The notes below the pieces were generated by a model that had not been told where the DNA came from, did not search any database, and saw only the letters and a program-made list of their open reading frames with translations. This document shows, in pieces, positions 56,994-59,233 of a DNA stretch of 59,233 bases (its first letter is position 1; each line of letters opens with the position of its first letter). The stretch is from Iphinoe sp. HA4291-MV1. Its GTDB lineage: Bacteria; Cyanobacteriota; Cyanobacteriia; Cyanobacteriales; Nostocaceae. The position numbers and the translations under genes were made by a program. The stretch lies in the NCBI GenBank assembly GCA_019359415.1, contig JAHHHH010000044.1, forward strand, positions 1 to 59,233, in the 5' to 3' direction.

Positions 56994-58223
56994 ATGAACA
57001 GCTTGGAACAGCTGCGCGAAGCAGAGCAGGCACTGTTACAGATTTTTTCTGGAATTGACGCTCAGGTCAAGCAAAATCTTCAACGAGTTTTAAATGCCTT
57101 TCGCCATTATCACGTAGGAGCACACCACTTTGCAGGTGTTTCAGGATACGGACACGATGACTTAGGGCGAGAAACTTTAGATAAAGTTTTTGCAGAGGTA
57201 GTGGGCGCTGAGGCGGCTGCTGTACGAGTACAGTTTGTTTCAGGAACCCACGCAATTGCTTGTGCTTTATTTGGTGTTCTCCGTCCTGGTGATGAAATGC
57301 TTGCGGTGGTAGGCGCACCTTACGATACCCTTGAAGAAGTGATTGGTTTACGCGGTCAAGATCAAGGCTCACTCGTTGAGTTTGGCATTTGCTATCGACA
57401 ATTAGATCTTACTCCAGAAGGAACCCCAAATTTACAAGCTTTAAGCCATGCGGTGAAGGAGAAAACCCGTTTAGTACTCATTCAGCGTTCCTGTGGCTAT
57501 TCTTGGCGTCCTAGCCTATGTATAGCCGAAATTGAAAAAATTATCCACTTGGTCAAGCAGCAAAACCCCAACACCATTTGCTTTGTTGATAACTGTTATG
57601 GCGAATTCATAGAAACCCAGGAACCCACCCACGTTGGTGCTGATTTAATCGCAGGGTCATTAATTAAAAATCCTGGTGGTACCATTGTTACTGCTGGCGG
57701 TTATGTCGCCGGTCGTGCTGACTTAGTAGAAGTCGCTGCTTGTCGCCTCACAGCACCAGGAATCGGTAGTTATGGAGGTGCGACTTTTGACCAAAATCGC
57801 CTACTGTTTCAAGGGCTGTTTCTCGCCCCACAAATGGTGGGAGAAGCAATGAAAGGCACTCACCTTACGGGTTATGTATTTGACAAACTCGGTTATCCTG
57901 TCAATCCAGCGCCGTTTGCCAAGCGTCGGGATGTCATTCAAGCAATCAAACTAGGTTCTGCAGAAAAACTCATAGCCTTTTGTCGGGCGATTCAACAACA
58001 TTCACCCATCGGTTCCTATCTCGACCCCATCCCAGACAAAATCCCTGGTTATGAAAGTCAGGTTGTGATGGCTGGTGGGACATTTATTGAGGGAAGCACC
58101 TCAGAATTTTCAGCCGATGGTCCTTTGCGGGAACCGTATGTGGTGTATTGCCAAGGTGGAACCCATTGGACTCATGTCGCAATAGCTTTGGAAGCAGCAA
58201 TAGAAGCTGTGGGAGAAGCATAA
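56994..58223 (+). CDS. Methionine gamma-lyase family PLP enzyme
   Basis: A 409-residue PLP-dependent protein of the family once called 'aluminum resistance' proteins. It has FVSGTHAIACALFG, GAPYDTLEEVIGLRG, FVDNCYGEFIE (the Asp that holds the PLP ring) and GSLIKNPGGTIV with Lys225 as the PLP lysine. The reaction in cyanobacteria is not settled. It is divergent from desC by 84 bases. Confidence 0.92.
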   Translation: MNSLEQLREAEQALLQIFSGIDAQVKQNLQRVLNAFRHYHVGAHHFAGVSGYGHDDLGRETLDKVFAEVVGAEAAAVRVQFVSGTHAIACALFGVLRPGDEMLAVVGAPYDTLEEVIGLRGQDQGSLVEFGICYRQLDLTPEGTPNLQALSHAVKEKTRLVLIQRSCGYSWRPSLCIAEIEKIIHLVKQQNPNTICFVDNCYGEFIETQEPTHVGADLIAGSLIKNPGGTIVTAGGYVAGRADLVEVAACRLTAPGIGSYGGATFDQNRLLFQGLFLAPQMVGEAMKGTHLTGYVFDKLGYPVNPAPFAKRRDVIQAIKLGSAEKLIAFCRAIQQHSPIGSYLDPIPDKIPGYESQVVMAGGTFIEGSTSEFSADGPLREPYVVYCQGGTHWTHVAIALEAAIEAVGEA

Positions 58224-58269
58224 GAGTAAGCTCACGCAAAGGCGCAAAGGCGCAAAGAGATTAGTTGAT

Positions 58270-58647
58270 ATGAGTGAGAATGAGATCGCAAAGGAGATTG
58301 TTGATGCTGCGTACAAGATTCACACAAAGTTAGGACCAGGGTTGTTGGAATCTGTGTATGAGACGGTTTTGGCTTATGAGTTGGAGAGGCGGGGACTTTT
58401 GGTAGTAAGGCAGCAACTTATTCCGGTAGTTTATGAGGGTGTACGCTTGGAAGAAGGCTTTCGAGCAGACCTGATTGTTGAAGATAAGGTGATTGTCGAA
58501 CTCAAATCTGTGGAAGCAGTTCATCCAGTACACAAGAAGCAACTGCTCACCTATCTTCGCCTTGCTAACAAGCGGCTTGGCTTGTTAATCAACTTTGGCA
58601 TCTTGCTGATCAAAGATGGTATCTCGCGCGTCGTCAATGGTTTATAG
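58270..58647 (+). CDS. GxxExxY protein, second copy
   Basis: A 125-residue protein with GPGLLESVYETVLAYEL (GxxExxY motif) and RADLIVEDKVIVELKSVE (PD-(D/E)XK-like core). It has the same length as the copy in the urease cluster (32318-32695) and similarity over the whole chain. Just upstream, 58236-58260, is an ACGCAAAGGCGCAAAGG repeat similar in kind to the flanks of that copy. The downstream flank is lost where a transposase gene begins. No function is known for the family. Confidence 0.85.
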   Translation: MSENEIAKEIVDAAYKIHTKLGPGLLESVYETVLAYELERRGLLVVRQQLIPVVYEGVRLEEGFRADLIVEDKVIVELKSVEAVHPVHKKQLLTYLRLANKRLGLLINFGILLIKDGISRVVNGL

Positions 58648-58896
58648 AACCCATTTGATATCTTTTCAGGTGGTAGCTGTAGTAGTTAGTCTTTTGAGCA
58701 TCAATCTGATAAAACAAAGATTGAGCTTTGCATTGGCACGCTCAAGCGTGCGATCAAAATTTTTGACCAAGCTTTTACAACGCTCTACCCAAGCATTAGA
58801 TCTTTCTCTTCCCCCATCTGGCTGCCACCGGAACGAACCCTGATTGACCTTTAGCGTCCTTTTCAGTTTTCGATGGTTTAGCCGAGAGTTGAAATT

Positions 58897-59108
58897 CAGT
58901 AGACCGAAAAGATTTCTAGAAGGCTTACCATTGGGGCATTCTGGCGGATTGTATACAATCCGCCAGAATGCCCGTATCATCTGCGTTTTGAGCAATAGGG
59001 TTGTAGATGAGTTCTCCTGCTAAGGTAAGCGATCGCTCGACCCTGTGCCCAAAACATCGCCCCAAACCCTCATTCTTGCGTTGACTGACAAAAGTTTTCG
59101 GTCTACTG
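58897..59108. mobile_element. 212-nt miniature element, 14-bp TIRs, AAATT duplication
   Basis: Ends CAGTAGACCGAAAA (58897-58910) and its exact complement (59095-59108). AAATT precedes (58892-58896) and follows (59109-59113), a 5-bp target duplication. It sits inside a transposase gene, and removing it with one duplication restores the frame there. No transposase of its own. Confidence 0.9.
58934..58973. repeat. Perfect 40-nt palindrome inside the miniature element
   Basis: Each base from 58934 to 58953 pairs with 58973 down to 58954, with no spacer; the centre is GTATAC and the outer words are GGGCATTCTGG/CCAGAATGCCC. A cruciform or hairpin is possible. It could be a relic of two abutted element ends. 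Confidence 0.9.
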
Positions 59109-59233
59109 AAATTGAATCTTACTCATAATCTGGGGATAAATTTCCTCCAAAGCTTGAGTAAGTTTCTCAGGGTGATACCCGTTATCCAACAAGATGGTGG
59201 TCTTGGGAAGATCGGCAGGTTTAGATTTGAAAT

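Larger units (their letters stand above)
58666..59233 (-). pseudogene. DDE transposase (IS5-like), broken and cut by the window edge
   Basis: The minus strand reads LLDNGYHPEKLTQALEEIYP and IMSKIQF, then a 212-nt insertion, then (element removed) QLSAKPSKTEKDAKGQSGFV in frame. A frameshift at the G-run near 58810-58814 leads to ERSNAWVERCKSLVKNF and AKLNLCFIRLMLKRL, the usual C-terminus. The chain looks like IS5-type transposases of cyanobacteria. It is dead through two lesions. Its 5' part lies beyond the window. Confidence 0.85.

Noticed and set aside
58616-58843. 75-residue plus-strand ORF after the second GxxExxY gene
   Set aside because: It is the antisense of the transposase C-terminus.

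Overview
The window comes from a filamentous, probably heterocyst-forming cyanobacterium (order Nostocales; I cannot fix the genus). Photosystem I genes psaF, psaJ and psaL, the cytochrome b6f gene petG, a CytM-like cytochrome, desC/desA desaturases and a Tic22-like protein mark it as cyanobacterial. A protein with the C-terminal domain seen near Mo-nitrogenases, the many GCGATCGC (HIP1) octamers and the dense short extragenic repeats point to the Nostocales. Most of the window is ordinary chromosome, with single genes or two- to three-gene operons on both strands and repeat-rich spacers.

Layout. 1-5 kb: a decayed ORF, then a translationally coupled pair of AAA-type NTPase genes, one with an N-terminal HTH-like domain and one fused through a membrane helix to a periplasmic solute-binding domain. 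5.6-10.8 kb: remA-like gene, gmk, psaF-psaJ-psaL, tsaD and an alpha/beta hydrolase. 10.9-18.6 kb: a long structured palindrome, GNAT genes, tRNA-Pro, tic22-like, prmC, tsaC and a degenerate histidine kinase. 18.7-25.4 kb: secD-secF, an anion-transporter pseudogene hit by a miniature element, the nitrogenase-associated gene, a caspase-like protein without its catalytic dyad, and rpmF. 25.5-30.5 kb: a sulfite-oxidase-like enzyme, an aldehyde dehydrogenase, a response regulator/kinase hybrid, a MntA-HepT toxin-antitoxin pair and a PIN-domain remnant. 30.5-35.7 kb: the urease cluster in the order methyltransferase, ureD, ureA, (DJ-1 pseudogene), ureB, (inserted GxxExxY cassette), ureC. 35.8-41.6 kb: a candidate small RNA, a GNAT gene broken by a miniature element, a DUF3370 gene, a C15 peptidase, hisH, rsmD, petG and cytM. 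41.9-50 kb: divergent FecR-like and beta-barrel genes, a sulfurtransferase, mnmD-like, glmU, isoaspartyl peptidase and DUF2256. 50-59 kb: an RTX/serine-hydrolase fusion, pyrD, a membrane protein with a C-terminal HTH, a repeat-rich 1 kb spacer, desA/desC, a methionine-gamma-lyase-family gene, a second GxxExxY gene and a transposase gene broken by another miniature element.

What works together. psaF/J/L build photosystem I. tsaC and tsaD carry out successive steps of tRNA t6A synthesis. secD/secF form the Sec accessory complex. ureD/A/B/C give urease and one accessory factor (ureE, F and G are not here). desC acts before desA in lipid desaturation. mntA/hepT are a toxin-antitoxin pair.

The strongest unusual signal is mobile-element wear. 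Three different short non-autonomous elements, each with clear terminal inverted repeats and target duplications, sit inside three different genes, and a GxxExxY cassette with 35-bp inverted flanks sits inside the urease cluster. The best candidate for an undescribed system is the AAA gene pair at 670-4778. Its domains are visible, but its function is not known to me.
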